Assembly (NCBI GenBank): GCA_014529385.2
Contig: CM043947.1
Coordinates: 133,505,891-133,569,890 of the forward strand
Reading direction: 5' to 3'
DNA: 64,000 bases
Origin: Adiantum capillus-veneris
Lineage: Eukaryota; Streptophyta; Polypodiopsida; Polypodiales; Pteridaceae
The notes beneath the pieces were generated by a model that saw only the letters and a list, made by a program, of their open reading frames with translations, was not told where the DNA came from and made no database searches. This document shows positions 1-12,337 of this stretch, one piece after another. Within the stretch, counting starts at the first letter, position 1, and each line of letters begins with the position of its first letter. The position numbers and the translations under genes were made by a program.

Positions 1-2
1 AT

Positions 3-1616
3 GACACCAAGCTCCGGTATCATAAAGGTCGATACAGTGTAGTGGGTGATGCTCTAAGTCATATGCTGGAGATCAATTCTCTCTTGTTCACAGAACTTCG
101 TAGTGAATTTTTGGATTCTCGCAAAGGCAAATATGAGCATGATGAAGCATATTCCAAAGTGTGGAGCCATGTTCAAATGAGAGATCCTTCTCACTCCAAT
201 GATGGTAGTGTAGCGTTAACCTCCACACCTAGATCTCCTCTATCGAGTGATGAACTACAGTGATGGAAGCATTTCACCATCAACAATTGGTACCTACTCC
301 ATAATGGGAGAGTTTCTGTACCGATGGACACAGACATTCGATGCCAAATTCTTTATGAATGTCATGATAGTCCACTTGCAGGGCACCCGGGTATTAGAAA
401 AACTTATGCTCTCATACGACGACAATTTTACTGGCCAGGTATACATGGCTTTGTTCAATCTTCTGTCTTGCATTGCCAAAAATGTCAAGTTAACAAATCA
501 GAGCGCCTAAAAGTAGGAGGACTCTTACATCCTTTACAGATTCCCAATAGAAAATGGGAAAGCATCTATATGGACTTTATTGTGGGTTTACCAGCCACTG
601 TATGAGGTCATGACTCGGTATGGGTGGTCGTAGACTGCTGGTTGACTAAACTATGTAAGTTTATTTTAACCAAACCAACGATTAAGACACCATAACTAGC
701 CAAGTTATTTGTGGACAATCTATACAAATTTATGGTTTGCCAAGTAACATTGTCAGTGACCGTTATCCCAAGTTTAACAGTCACTTCTGGAGGGCTGTGT
801 TTAAACGATTGGGTACACAACTGAACCTCAGTACACCCGATCATCCAGAAACAGATGGTCAGATTGAACGAGTTAACCAGATGCTGGAGGATATGCTAAG
901 AGCATACGTCAGCAAAAAACAGTCCGACTGGGAAGAATACTTACTTATTCTCGAGTTTTCCTACAACAATGCTAAGCATGTCACAACTGGATTTAGTCCT
1001 TTCATGATCATGTATGGGTTTCAACCTAGGTCACATGTTATGTTGGGGTTGGCAACCAAAAAGCTCCAACAGGTTAAGGATTTTCTCCAAGACCACATGG
1101 ATATGATGAAACTCGCTCATCAGAATGTCCAACAAGCATAGGATCGATATAAGAAGTATGCTGATGAGAAACGTCGGCAAGTTACCTTCGAGGAAGGGGA
1201 GGAAGTATTTTTATGTGTGCTAGAACATTAAGAAAGTCTGAAAACTAGGCCAACACCTAAATTATCTCCCCGATATTGTGGACCTTTTAAAATACTCAAG
1301 CGAGTAGGTGACCGTGCCTACAAATTGTTGCTACTTGCACATTCTCGGATTCATCCGGTATTTCATGTAAGCCGTTTACGTAAGCGGTTACGTGGGGATG
1401 ATAATGTCATTGACCAATAGATTTTGGTTGATTTCATTGAACCTCCTACCTTACCGCATGAACCTGAACGTGTTCTCGATTATCATGAGTTGCGTACATG
1501 TCATCATGTACATCAACAAGCCTTCATCAAGTGGAAAGACCGACCTGAGGAAGGTGACACTTAGTGTTCTTAAGAAGAAGTTTCCCACTTTTGTTTTTGA
1601 GGACGAAAACTCTTCT
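3..1616 (+). pseudogene. gypsy pol remnant: RNase H end, integrase, chromodomain-like tail
   Basis: Reading from base 3, the frame gives the RNase H end (KLRYHKGRYSVVGDALS, canonical DALSR), then the integrase zinc-binding part (HDSPLAGHPGIRKTYALI, CQKCQ). The first catalytic Asp is in YMDFIVGLP. In-frame stops lie at 261-263 and 603-605. A frameshift between about 606 and 737 moves the rest of the core into another frame, with the second Asp in VSDRYPKF and the Glu in QIERVNQ. More stops follow at about 1139, 1229 and 1418. The tail (HPVFHVSRLRKRL, then HHVHQQAFIKWKDRPEEG) is the chromodomain-like segment that targets such elements to chromatin. The protein would replicate and integrate the element, but this copy is clearly broken. 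Confidence 0.85.
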
Positions 1617-1630
1617 TAAGGGGGGAGTAA

Positions 1631-1783
1631 TGTCAGGACACCGGCAAGGCCGGACTAGACAAGGGCAAGGCCGGGCTAGGCAGTGTGGAAAGGGAGTCCA
1701 ACTAGGGAAAAGGGCCAGGGGCTATGCTATATATTTGGTGGTTGGGTGGTAGACTCGTAGGTTCTAGTTCCCCTTGTCTAACA
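1631..1783 (+). repeat. 3' LTR of GyA
   Basis: The LTR starts with TGTCAGGACA directly after the polypurine tract and probably ends at TCTAACA, about 153 bp. It holds a TATA-like stretch (CTATATATTTGG, about 1727-1738). The box GGTTGGGTGG near 1739 recurs in the LTRs at 21087 and 23557. The right end is set only by the CA dinucleotide and by comparison with those LTRs, because no second copy lies in the window. Confidence 0.6.
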
Positions 1784-2925
1784 CAACCTAGCTACGAGGT
1801 TTATATACAATGTATATGATTGGTTTTGTGAAATCAATCAAGAAAAGCCCTAGAAAAGCAAAAAACAATTCGAAGGCTACAAAACGTCAAACTCGACATA
1901 GGAGGTCAAACTGACTCCAAATGAGCCAGAATTGGATGAGTTGCTTCACGACTATGTTGCGGACAAGTCCAAAGCCTCACAAGTGACAAACCAACTGAAC
2001 AGGAAATAAAGTCACAGAAATCGGTGATTTCAGAGTCGACAAAGCACAAAGTGATGGCGACAAGACCAAATTCAATTTAGGACTTGTTTTAGGTGTATAG
2101 AATGTGTTTAGGTCAAAAATTTTAAGTTTTACATGAAAATTGTAACTGCTGTAAATAATCACGATTATTTAATTTTGCACTATTTTTTCTTGGAAATTGT
2201 ATCATCACCTCACCTATCATGTGTACACACCTATTACATGCCAAAAATCAAGTATTAGCCAAAACGAGCATCTTGGAAAATTGCCAAAAAATGCAAAGAA
2301 GTCTTTGCAAGTCAATGAGTTATGGACTACAACTCTTGATCCAAATCACCTCATATCACATACACACTGCCTATACAATGCCTAGAACCAATTTGTACCA
2401 AAAAATGTTGATTTTGGTAGAAAAGTTAATAATCTTGATTATTTACTTTCTAGACAAAATGGGGGAATTTTGATATGTTGCCATCATACATCCAAAGTAA
2501 ATGATGTGTTAAGCCCACTAGCCAAGTTTGAACCAATTTGGAGCTCAAAATCTCAAATTTCCATTATATCTGTTTCAGAGACCTAAAGCCAAAATCTGGT
2601 ACCATTTGCACCCTATGCATCCAAATGAGCATATATTTCATTCAGAGCATGTGTTTGGTATATACTTCAAGCATGTGATGCCAAGTTTTCAAAAAGTTGG
2701 AGAAATTGCTCAGTTGTAAAAAATCGTGACTATTTACTTTGGTTGCAAGTTTTTGTTTGAACTTTACAATTTTGTTCCTTGCATGTTTTCATGCATCTAT
2801 GCTTGTTCAAAAATTGATTTGAAGCAAATGGGACCAAAATTGTCAGCATTTCAGACTAAAGGACATTTTGGAGAAAAATCCATCAAATCTGCTAAATTTG
2901 ACACTCTATTCATTGAACAGAAGCC
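1784..2925 (+). other. AT-rich non-coding stretch, possible leader of NaJ
   Basis: No gene is visible. Short phrases recur in diverged form, for example a GACTATTTACTTT-like phrase near 2150, 2440 and 2720, which suggests old internal duplications. It lies between the LTR of GyA and the first Met of the gag-like pseudogene, so it may be that element's leader. This cannot be shown without a second copy. Confidence 0.4.
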
Positions 2926-5900
2926 ATGCAAGCAGCAGAGAGGGCCAAGAAGAAGCTCAACCAGAAAGAAAAGTTACAAAAACTATCAGCATACCAACTG
3001 GACCCCGATTCAGTTCAAACCGCGAAGGCAACCTATCTCTCAAAGGAATAGCTTGAGGATCATCACACCACAGTGTTCACTGGCAGATTCAAGAGCGAGA
3101 AGAGACATCAAGTAGAGTTGCAACTCCTACCAAAAGAAGTGTATGATGTCGCCGCAAAGCCTAAAACCAAAGCCTTTTGTCCACGATCAAGGAAGATGGA
3201 ACTGCACATATTTTTGACCCACAAGGGAATAAAGTTGAAGTGGTGATCACCAAGGAAATAATGGCAAAAGCACTCAGATTTCCCACAAAAGGAATGACAA
3301 TGAGGACAAGCGATAGGAAGCTGGCCGGAACTTTCACAAAAGAAACCGCCGTGGCCACCTTTGCAGACCTTATTCACAAACTGGTTGAAGAGCCAACCAC
3401 GTTATACCACCAACACTTCCATTTCCTTGCTAAGAGGCCGCCAAGGTATACAATGCCAAACCATGCAGTTGCCACCACCTTCACACAAGTCCTCAAGTCA
3501 ACAACCAGGAAACCGGTTGACCATACACAATATGTTTTGACCACTTTGAAAGGAATAAAAAAAGAAGGAAAGATCACATACCTGGGTGCACCAGAGGTGT
3601 TGACAAGGATTGCATACCATGCTATCGGCATGGCCAACAACCTATTACTTGTCCCAGATCAAAACACTTGGATAGTGTCAGTTCAAACATCTCCTCAAGC
3701 TACAAGATCTGCCAATAGATCATACAAGTCAGATGAAGAGTGTGTTGAAAGCTCGCCGGAATGGCATAGTAGTCACGAGCTCGGATAATGAAGAAAAAAG
3801 AGCACAACATGAGGAAATGAAGAGAAAATCCATGGTAGCACACCAAGAAGAGCATGTTCAAAAGCAATCCCGGTTTGAAAGAGAGAAACACTCATACCAG
3901 CGCAGCCACCAAGCACAAGGAAAGGACCCGGAAAAGTGGGTGCCTAGTAGGCTTAAGAGACCAAGAACCAATCATGACACCAGGAAGTAGGCTGAAGAAC
4001 CCATTGAAGTACTGGAATGGATGTACCAAGAAGTAGAAGCTCTAAAGCTGAAAGAAGCACAAGAAGTGGAAAAGAAGGCAACATAGGTGGAAGAACATCA
4101 AGAGCAAGCAGAGGAAACCACTGCACAAGGAGAAGAAAAACATATTCAAGGTGATGTGTCTCTCCGCATCTCTTCTCCTATTTATAAACACCAGGATCAC
4201 CCAATTCCAAGCCCACCACCATCACCGGTAGTTAGAACCACAACAAATGATCCAACAAAAGAAGCAGAACCTGAACAGGAAAAAGAAGTTGAATCTACAC
4301 AAGAATCTAAATAGCAAGAAGCAACAAAAACAACACAACAAGCAGTTGTCTCTACTCAAGAAAAGCAAATAGAGAGAGAGCTAGAGATAGAAAAGATAGA
4401 CAATCCTACACCAGAAGAGGACTCCGCAAAATTTGAGCACACAAGAGAACAAGAGGCCGAGGAAACTCCCGCTACCTCAACAGAAAAAGATCAGAAGCCA
4501 CAAGGGCAACAACAACAACCCGCACCCATGACGCAGCGAGAAGAATCTGCAGAAACATCAAGACAACTAACACAAAGTGAAGATTGTCAATCGAATGATG
4601 AAGTAATCTTGCAAGTGAATGAATATGCTAAGCAAATGCAAGAGATGATAGAAAAACTTCGCTCAGCAGCACTTGGCCGACACGGGCCAAAGAGTTAGAG
4701 ATGGTGATTGACCCACTCCAAGGGGAGTTAGACGATAGACTCAGCGTCATCACCGATCTACAGAGGCAAGGGTAGGAATTAAGAGTGAAAGCTGAACAAC
4801 ATCAGCTCACAAGAGGTAAGCAATAGAAAGACATGGAGGAACTGGGTGAGTTTCTCACAAAACTGTCAGATGCATGCAAAGCGAAGGATGATCAGCTGAT
4901 GAAAGTTACGAATGAACTTTTATCTACAACCTTATCAGCTCAAAAGATCCAGGTACAGCTAGATGTAGCTAGTGCTTCCCTACAATACTCAAAACAAAGA
5001 TCAATGATCAGGTGATATTCTTGCGGAAAATACAAGAAAATACAGCCATCGCCTCGATCAAGGAAACAGACAAGGTCTACAAGGCAATAGAAAAGAAAAA
5101 TAAAGATCTCGAGCTGGAGCTGAAATTAGAGCAGTCTCAGCACAGAGATCTGGCCTTGATGCGGGTCCAAAGAGAAGACGAGCTGCTGAAGGAGATAGCT
5201 GAACTCAAACAAGTCAACTAGTTATTGAGAGAGGGAAGGATAGAAACACAAGAAGAGACAGGCACTTCGAAGCAACCTCAAATAGAAATCCCCTTAGTTT
5301 CATTTGCTGAGATGGAGACATAGTCAACAGTACAACTGAGTGGCGAGGAAGAATTCCAAGTACCCATTATTGAAGCAGACACAGTGCCAATGGTCCAGCT
5401 CTCAAAGGCTGAAGAAGATGCACTGAAGGAAAAAGTTACACAAGAGGTAGATGAGCAGTGGAAGGCAGCAATGGATTGGGAGCTGAGAGTACTTCATTCT
5501 GTCAATGTTACACGACTCACTCCCAATCAAATAAATGCACAATGGCACCAACAATCCTTGCCCTACCCTCTGATTAAAATTGCGTTGCTGCATGTAAAAG
5601 AAAGGCTTTACACCAACATGCAAGTCAACGGTACAGATAAAGACCACCTAAAGTGGAGGTTGAGCTGGTTGAACAAGCATCCCAAGTACTTGATTCTATT
5701 CACAAGAGCACTTCTATCCTGTACCAAGAGTAAGGACTTGAATAGCACATGAGGCACTACTAAGGAAGCGACCAACTTGGTTGAATTACCCCAGATTGCC
5801 TGCTCGAGAAAAGGGGCCAGCAACAACTGAAGAATACATGGTGAAAACCCTAAAGGGCACCATGTCATTCTTTAAAACTCTACCAGATTTGTAATGTGCT

Positions 5901-6196
5901 ATGTTATACAAAATTTGCCAAATGTTTCTCACCTGCATCGAAGTGTTTAATGAGCCAGAGCAAGAAGGTTCCCCTTGGATGTCATTCCTCGAGGGTAACA
6001 AAGGTTTATGCTATGATCTCAGTGGCCAACCTTCCAAAGAAGTCCTCTATGGCTTCTACGCTAGGTGCATGTTTCTACCTTCTCACAATATGCTGGCGTT
6101 CGAGGAAGCGTTCTACATGGGATTCTTCACTTGGCAAACGAATATATTTGCACCAGTGATCGGAAACCTGATCTTAAGGTTTGCAGGCTACTCAAC
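2926..6196 (+). pseudogene. degenerate gag-like gene of a non-autonomous LTR element (NaJ)
   Basis: A long, broken coding region in three frames. It starts at MQAAERAKKKLNQKEK (2926) and shifts frame near 3175 into a 200-residue globular part (IFDPQGNKVEVVITKEIM, PPRYTMPNHAVATTF). A Lys/Glu-rich and Pro/Gln-rich linker follows (about 3733-4690), then a coiled-coil-like part (about 4700-5220, KNKDLELELKLEQSQHRDL). A further globular part runs to 6196. Stops lie at about 3049, 3988, 4084, 4312, 4696, 5219 and 5320. No protease, RT or integrase is seen. The frame stops where copia element CoC1 inserted, and the remainder is at 11754-11923. I do not recognise the family with certainty. A gag or putative plant transposon protein is the best guess, because a PPT and an LTR-like sequence follow. 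Confidence 0.5.
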
Positions 6197-6280
6197 TGTT
6201 AGGAAATAAGACGTAGCTAAATAGATAATTGAGTAGATTACCTAATGGAGAGAGACAGATTTACATACACGAGATTATAG

Positions 6281-6319
<39 letters not shown>

Positions 6320-6981
6320 CACGATATACGTGGTTCACCCAATGTGGGCTACGTCACGGGAAAGTAGCCACTCAATGGCTTTAGTACTTCAAAACAAGAA
6401 GTAGTTTACAAAGGGATTATACCCTTAATGGAGCTCCCGCCTTGCTTCACTCTCACCACCTCTTGTTGCATCAACTTCACACAATATCAAATGTGTGTAG
6501 AAATGGCCTCCTTTTATAGGCCAAAAGGGCTACCCTCTCTCATGAGAGGCAGCCATGTGTAGCCGCCCTTGTGTAGATAAGTCCAAATCGGACCCTCCAA
6601 TCTGCCCATGTGTGGTCGCCCTTGAGACGACAAGTCCGCTTTTGAATTCGGCCACCGGCCATCGGCCATTGACTTCCGACCACCGGCACCGGCCATTGAC
6701 TACCAGCCACAGGCGGTTGTTTTCCGACCACTTTCCGGCCGCCGTCCGGCACTAATATTCCGGCTAAAAGGAATATTCCGACGAGGGGAAAAAAAAAAAG
6801 TCTCGGGGGCTTCCGCCCCCGAGGCCCCTAAAGTTGCCCCTTGTTTTTTATTGTGAAAATTTTGGTTTCCGGTGAGTGATTTACCTTCACACATGATGGC
6901 TTCTCCTCATAATGGGGACCTTACAAATGTGCGCTTTTACCACAGAACATTACAAGGGTAAATCAAGCTCCATACTTAACA
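6197..6981 (-). repeat. 3' LTR of CoC1
   Basis: A 785-bp direct repeat of 10994-11748. On the - strand it starts TGTTAAGTATGG and ends CCTAACA. It holds an (AG)n microsatellite (6281-6315) and an inverted repeat CTCGGGGGC/GCCCCCGAG (about 6802-6823) that is absent from the other LTR. The PPT (CCAAGTGGGAGATT on the - strand) lies at about 6982-6995. Confidence 0.95.
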
Positions 6982-7099
6982 ATCTCCCACTTGGAGACTG
7001 ATCTCCAAACCAAACCTGTGTGACTGCTTTCCATTCTGGCTTCTTATCCTTGAATGCCGATTGAAGATGATCAAAAGCTCAACTTCTCCTTGTTGACCA

Positions 7100-9657
7100 C
7101 CTTTGTAAACATGTCTGCAAGATTTTCACTTATATGCACCTTTCCTAGCTTTAGCTATCCCTCTTCCAAAAGAGTGCGTATCAAGTGATATCTCACCTCA
7201 ATGTGCTTTGTCCTTGAATGAAAGGATGAGTTCTTCGCAAGATGGATAGCGCTTGGCTATCACTGTACAAGACACAATTGTCTTGTTTGAATCCAAGCTC
7301 TTCTAAGAATCTGTGAAGCCACAGAATTTCTTTGCTTCCTCCGTCATTGCTACATACTCTGCTTCCTTGGTAGAAAGTGAAACCACTTTCTGCAGCTTTG
7401 AAGCCCAGCTTATTGTTGTGCCTCCAACCGTGAACACATAGCCAGTAGTGCTCCTTCGAGTATCTTTGTCACCTGCCATATATGCATCAGCATACCCTTC
7501 TAGAAAAATATCAGTTCCTCCAAAATACAAAGCATTTGTTGTTGTCCCTTTTAGATACCTAAGTATCCACTTCACAGCTTGCCAATGCTCTTTACCTGGG
7601 TTGTCCATGAACCTACTCACAACTCCCACTGCATGTGCAATGTCTGGCCTTGTCTAGACCATAGCATACATTAGAGAACCTACCACTGCACCATATGGAA
7701 CTTTAGAAGTATAGTCTATCTCCTCTTGTGTCTTTGGACACATATCCTTTGTTAGTTTAAAGTGACCAGCCAAAGGTGTAGAAATTGGTTTTGCATTTTG
7801 CATTGCAAACCTTTCTAAGTACCTTCTTGATGTAATCTTCTTGAGATAGCTTTATTGTCTTCTTCGTCCTGTCCCTTTATATTTTATACCAAGTATCCTC
7901 TTTGCAGCACCTAAATCTTTCATTGAAAAAGATTTAGACAGTTCCTCTTTTAGGTCTTTGATGTCCTGTATGTTAGCACTTGCAATCAACATGTCATCAA
8001 CATACAACATTAGGATGATAAATTTCCCATCTCCCAAATTCTTCGTGTAGACGCAGTGATCCGAGTTGCATCTTGTGAATCCATGATCCAACATCCATCG
8101 ATCAAACTTCAAGTACCATTGTATTGATGCTTGCTTTAAACCATACAAGCTCTTCTTTAATCTGCAAACCATTTTCTCCTTACCTTTTACTTCATACCCC
8201 TTTGGTTGAAGCATGTAGATTTCCTCCTCTAAGTCACCGTGAGGGAATGCCGTATTTACATCCATTTGCTCGAGATTTAGATCACGATCAGCCACAAGGC
8301 TTAAGACAAGCCTAATTGAGTTCATTTTTACAACAGGAGAAAATATTTCATTGAATTCAATACCTTTCTTTTGAGAAAAACCTTTTACCACAAGCCTAGA
8401 CTTGTACCTTTTCTTCCCACCTTCTTCTTCCTTCACCTTGTACACCCATTTGTTTTGAAGTGCCCGCTTACCTTTAGGCAACTCAACCAATTCCCATGTT
8501 TGGTTGCAATGTAGTGAGCCCATCTCCACTTGCATGCTCTTCGTCCATTCTTCGTTGGATTCATGTTGCATAGCTTCTTCGTATGATTCCGGCTCTCCAG
8601 AATCTGAAATCAAGAGATGGTTGAAGGAAGGAACAAACCTTTCTGGAGGTCTACTTGCTCTTGTAGATCTTCGGGGGATAGATTGAGGCTCCTCATTTGG
8701 TTGACGTTGTTGCACATTGTCGCTGTTTGCAGTCCTTGAGTCTTCACCGTCCTCAAGCTCCATGTACTCATCACCTGTTTCTTTTGTTTGTTTTCTTTCC
8801 AAGTAATCTTTGTACATATTTTGTTCGTTAAAAATTACATCCCTACTCCTTAAGATTTTACCATCTTCAGGATTCCATAGGCGATACCCAAAGTCACCTT
8901 CTCCATAGCCAATGAAGAAACACTTTTTAGACTTTTCATCTAGCTTTGATCTTAGGCTTCTATCTATGTGCATGAAAGCCTCACACCCAAACACTTTGAG
9001 AAATGCATAATTCACCGGTTTACCTGTCCATGCCTCTTTTGGAACTCCCCCATCCAATGCCGTTGAGGGTGACCGATTGATTAAGTACACAGACGTAATT
9101 ATAGCTTCCGCCCAAAGCTCAAGCGGTAGGCCTGCATGTAGCCGCATGCTTCGTGCTCGCTCCATGATTGTCCTGTTCATCCTTTTCGAAATACCATTTT
9201 TCTGAGGTGTCCTTGGGGTTGTCCTTTGCCTCCGAATGCCATTGCTAGCACAAAAACTTTCAAAAGCTTGGTTGCAATATTCACCTCCATTGTACCTGTT
9301 GCATTTAACCTTGGTACATGTTTCATTCTCCACAAAGGCTTTCCACCTTTGAAATATGGAAAATACATCGGATTTATTCTTCATGACATAAACCCATGTT
9401 TTTCTAGTCGCATCGTCTATGAATGTTACATAGTACAATGAGCCACCAAGTGATGGTGTACTTGCAGGACCCCAAACATCAGAATGAACCAACTCAAGTT
9501 TTTTATTTTTTCTTTCATTTCCTAATTTTTGAAATTTTACCCTCTTTTGTTTACCATAAACACAATCTTCACAGAACTCGAAGTCCACTTCTTTCAAACC
9601 TGGTAGAAGCTTCTTTGTTTGAAGGATTTGCATTCCTTTGGCACTCATATGCCCAAG
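7100..9657 (-). pseudogene. copia integrase, reverse transcriptase and RNase H (CoC1 pol)
   Basis: From the integrase zinc-binding site (LGHMSAKGMQIL, CEDCVYGK) through the core, RT (LYVDDMLIAS, about 7990) and RNase H (GYADAYMAGDKDTRRSTTGY, SLSTKEAEYVAM). It continues the same frame as the gag-protease region after one stop at 9658. The integrase core is damaged: the DNGGEY site reads YNGGEY and the usual ERMNRT site reads KRMNRT, so two of the three DDE residues are gone. Two compensating frameshifts lie at about 7790-7880, and a stop interrupts AMV/TRPDIA near 7656. RNase H continues, shifted, to about 7130. RT appears intact. The enzyme set would copy and insert the element, but integration by this copy should fail. 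Confidence 0.9.
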
Positions 9658-10929
9658 CTAGTAGTGCCACACTGCACTGTCAACTTCTGTAGTTGCTGCA
9701 CAAGCTGAAGGTTGCGTGCTAACAGTACACAAGTAAAGTGTACCGACCTTTTCTCCCTTGGCAACCACCAAAGATCCCTTTGAGATCTTCCACCGTTTGT
9801 TTCCGAATGCAATGTTGTGACCTTCATCGTCCAATTGTCCTGTAGAGATTAAATTTTTGCGAAGAGAAGGAATATGCCTAACATCTTTAAGCTTCCATTC
9901 ATTTCCGTTAGCAGTTTTGAGATAAACTGTACCTTTGCCGACAATCTCACAAGCTTCATCATCTCCCAAGTATACATACTCAAAATTACCTTTGGTGTAG
10001 TCTTGGAAATGTTGCTTGTGTCGTGTCGCATGGAATGAAGCCCAGGAATCTACTATCCATGAATTAGACACATTGTCTAATGAGAGAATTAGAGCATCTT
10101 GCTCTACTTTACCTGCCACAATGGCCTCCGATGTTGGCTTGTTGTCTTGAGACTCTGTCTCCTTCTTCTTCTTGGACCAGCAATCCTTCTTGACGTGGCC
10201 CTTCTTGCCGCAGTTCCAACATTCAAGAACTGACTTTGTGCGTGACTTGCTCCACCTTGAGCGATCACAACCCTTTTGGTTTTTGAACCTCTCCTTAGGC
10301 CTTCCTCTTGTTTCCACTGACAGCGCAGCACTTGATGATTCTCCTGTGCTTCTCCTTCGTATTTACTCGCTTAGGAGAACACCCACAACATCATCAAACT
10401 TAAGAGTATTTGTGCCAGAAATAGAACTACTTACAGCCATCACAAGGCTGTCCCAACTATCCGGTAGAGATGATAGTATAAGGAGAGCTCTCACTTCGTC
10501 ATCGAAATTGATTTTCACCGATCGAAGTTGACTTATGTTTGTGTTAAAGTTATTTAGGTGTTCTGCAACTGAACCATTCTCTTCCATCTTTAGATTGAAC
10601 AAGCGCTTCATAAGAAATACCTTATTGGATGCCGATGGTTTCTCGTAGAAGTCTTCAAGTGACTTCATCAAGTCCTCCATGGTCTTCATCTCCGAAACAT
10701 TGAAGGCCATCGTTGACGCCAAGCTTAGCCGGATTTTTCCCAATGACTTTCGATCAAGGACAATCCATGCTTCATCTGACATTGTTGCGGGATTCTTCGC
10801 AAGACCGCCTAGTGACAAATAGAGGTCCATATGGTAGAGATAGTCTTCAATCTGCATCTTCCAATGTTGGTAGTTTTTGCTGTTGAACTTCTCAATCTTG
10901 AGCTTCCCTTCCTCCGCCATAACTCCCAC
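9658..10929 (-). pseudogene. copia gag and protease (CoC1)
   Basis: The gag starts at MGVMAEEGKLKIEKFNSKNY (10929), with the UBN2-like core (DLMKSLEDFYEKPSASNKVF, SLPDSWDSLVMAV). One stop at 10363 interrupts the frame, which then continues to the CCHC zinc knuckle CWNCGKKGHVKKDC (about 10220) and the protease. The protease active site reads IVDSWASFHAT where D-S/T-G-A is expected, so the conserved Gly is a Trp. Gag would form the virus-like particle and bind RNA, and the protease would cut the polyprotein. The frame ends at a stop (9658) in place of the HSRLGH arginine region. A single 3-kb frame with two stops is unusually well kept. Confidence 0.9.
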
Positions 10930-10979
10930 TCAATTCAAGGAATCCTTTCCTTGAGATAATTTAGCTATGAGCAAACCTT

Positions 10980-10991
10980 TCTCTGATACCA
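10980..10991 (-). other. primer-binding site of CoC1
   Basis: On the - strand TGGTATCAGAGA, two bases inside the 5' LTR end. It complements the 3' end of initiator tRNA-Met, the usual primer for plant copia elements. Confidence 0.9.
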
Positions 10992-10993
10992 GT

Positions 10994-11748
10994 TGTTAGG
11001 AAATAAGACGTAGCTAAATAGATAATTGAGTAGATTACTTAATGGAGAGAGACAGATTTACATACACGAGATTATAGAGTAGAGAGAGAGAGAGAGGACA
11101 CACGATATACGTGGTTCACCCAATGTGGGCTACGTCCACGGGAAAGCAGCCACTCAATGGCTTTAGTACTTCAAAACAAGAAGTAGTTTACAAAGGGATT
11201 ATACCCTTAATGGAGCTCCCGCCTTGCTTCACTCTTACCACCTCTTGTTGCATCAACTTCACAGCATATCAAATGTGTGTAGAAATGGCCTCCTTTTATA
11301 GGCCAAAAGGGCTGCCCTCTCTCATGAGAGGCAGCCATGTGTAGCCGCCCTTGTGTAGATAAGTCCAAATCAGACCCTCCAATCCGCCCATGTGTGGCCG
11401 CCCTTGAGAAGACAAGTCTTCTTTTGAATTCGGCCACCGGCCACCGGCCATTGACTTCCGACCACCAGCACCGGCCATTGACTACCGGCCACCGACGGTT
11501 GTTTTCCGACCACTTTCCGGCCGCCGGCCGGCCATAATATTCTGGCGAAAAGGAATATTCCGACGAGGGGAAAAAAAAGTATCAGGGCAGGCCCCTAAAG
11601 TTGCCCCTGGTTTTTTACTGTGAAAATTTTGGTTTCCGGTGAGTGATTTACCTTCACGCACGATGGCTTCTCCTCATAATGGGGGCCTTAGAAATGTGCG
11701 CTTTTACCACAGAAAATTACAAAGGTAAATCAGGCTCCATACTTAACA
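10994..11748 (-). repeat. 5' LTR of CoC1
   Basis: A 755-bp direct repeat of 6197-6981 with the same TG...CA ends. It should hold promoter and transcription start, but no TATA box stands out. It is flanked on the right by TCAAC, the target duplication. Confidence 0.95.
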
Positions 11749-11753
11749 TCAAC

Positions 11754-12337
11754 AATGGAGCTGAAAAACTATGCAGTTCTTGCAAGTGCCAGATAAGGAA
11801 CGGAAAATCAGATATCAAAAGGCTCTAATAGCGCTTAAAGACCGCCTTGCCAGCCGCCAACCCGAAGACTACTTCAGTCTATAAAGCTGTGTCAAGGAAC
11901 GACACAGGCTAGGAGGTGGGGAATGTTAGCAGCAAGCTAACACAAATACCACAGATACTATTTTTTAGAGTTCTCATTGTAAAAACACTTATTATTTTGA
12001 TAAATCGGGAATTTTGTAACTCCTAATTTTTGGATAAACCTTGTAGTTGATGAGGCGGGGCTACAAGCTTACAGATTGTATCAACCTATCATTACCCATC
12101 TTTGGTAGAACTCCTTGATTATGAGTTTTGACCACCAAAAACCTTGGCTAAGGTATAAAAGCCATTTTTTGTAAGTTATTATTAAGTTTTGGATAATGAA
12201 ATACACAGCGTGAGCTAACCACGCTCACCTCTCTCCTTCTTGCGCTTACTACTCCCTCCCCGATTGTCACATTGCGTCGCGTTTGTTGCATTGCAATTGC
12301 AAGTAAGAGCTCTACGCATTGATGTAAGCACTTCACA
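11754..12337 (+). repeat. end of NaJ coding remnant, PPT and putative 3' LTR
   Basis: 11754-11923 resumes the interrupted gag-like gene (a short open stretch ending at about 11796). A polypurine tract AGGAGGTGGGGAA (11911-11923) leads into TGTTAGCAGCAAGC at 11924. The putative LTR has a TATA box (GGTATAAAAGCC, about 12152) and may end at CTTCACA (12337), about 414 bp. No second LTR copy is in the window, so the boundaries rest on PPT and TG/CA rules only. Confidence 0.5.

Larger units (their letters stand above)
1..1783 (+). mobile_element. Ty3/gypsy chromovirus-like element, 3' part (GyA)
   Basis: The left edge of the window cuts the element inside the RNase H C-terminus. What remains is integrase, a chromodomain-like tail, a polypurine tract (about 1616-1627, AAGGGGGGAG) and a 3' LTR. 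Gene order RNase H, integrase, chromodomain, LTR is that of plant chromoviruses. The coding part has several stops and at least one frameshift, so the copy is dead. The PPT/LTR junction (GGGGGGAGTAATGTCAGG) is shared with the non-autonomous element at 23557-28891, which suggests a common mobilising family. Confidence 0.85.
6197..11748 (-). mobile_element. complete Ty1/copia element CoC1
   Basis: Two LTRs (6197-6981 and 10994-11748), a 5-bp target duplication TCAAC on both sides (6192-6196 and 11749-11753), a PBS next to the right LTR and a PPT next to the left one define a full element on the - strand. Domain order gag, protease, integrase, RT, RNase H is copia. It sits inside the gag-like gene of NaJ. 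The LTRs differ by about 30 bp in length, mostly from an (AG)n tract at 6281-6315 and a GC-rich palindromic insertion near 6802-6823. The frame is mostly open but key catalytic residues are lost, so this copy could only move with help. Confidence 0.95.

Noticed and set aside
6555-6755. Similar small frames in both CoC1 LTRs (also 11337-11537)
   Set aside because: Repeated only because the LTRs are duplicates; no start context or family.
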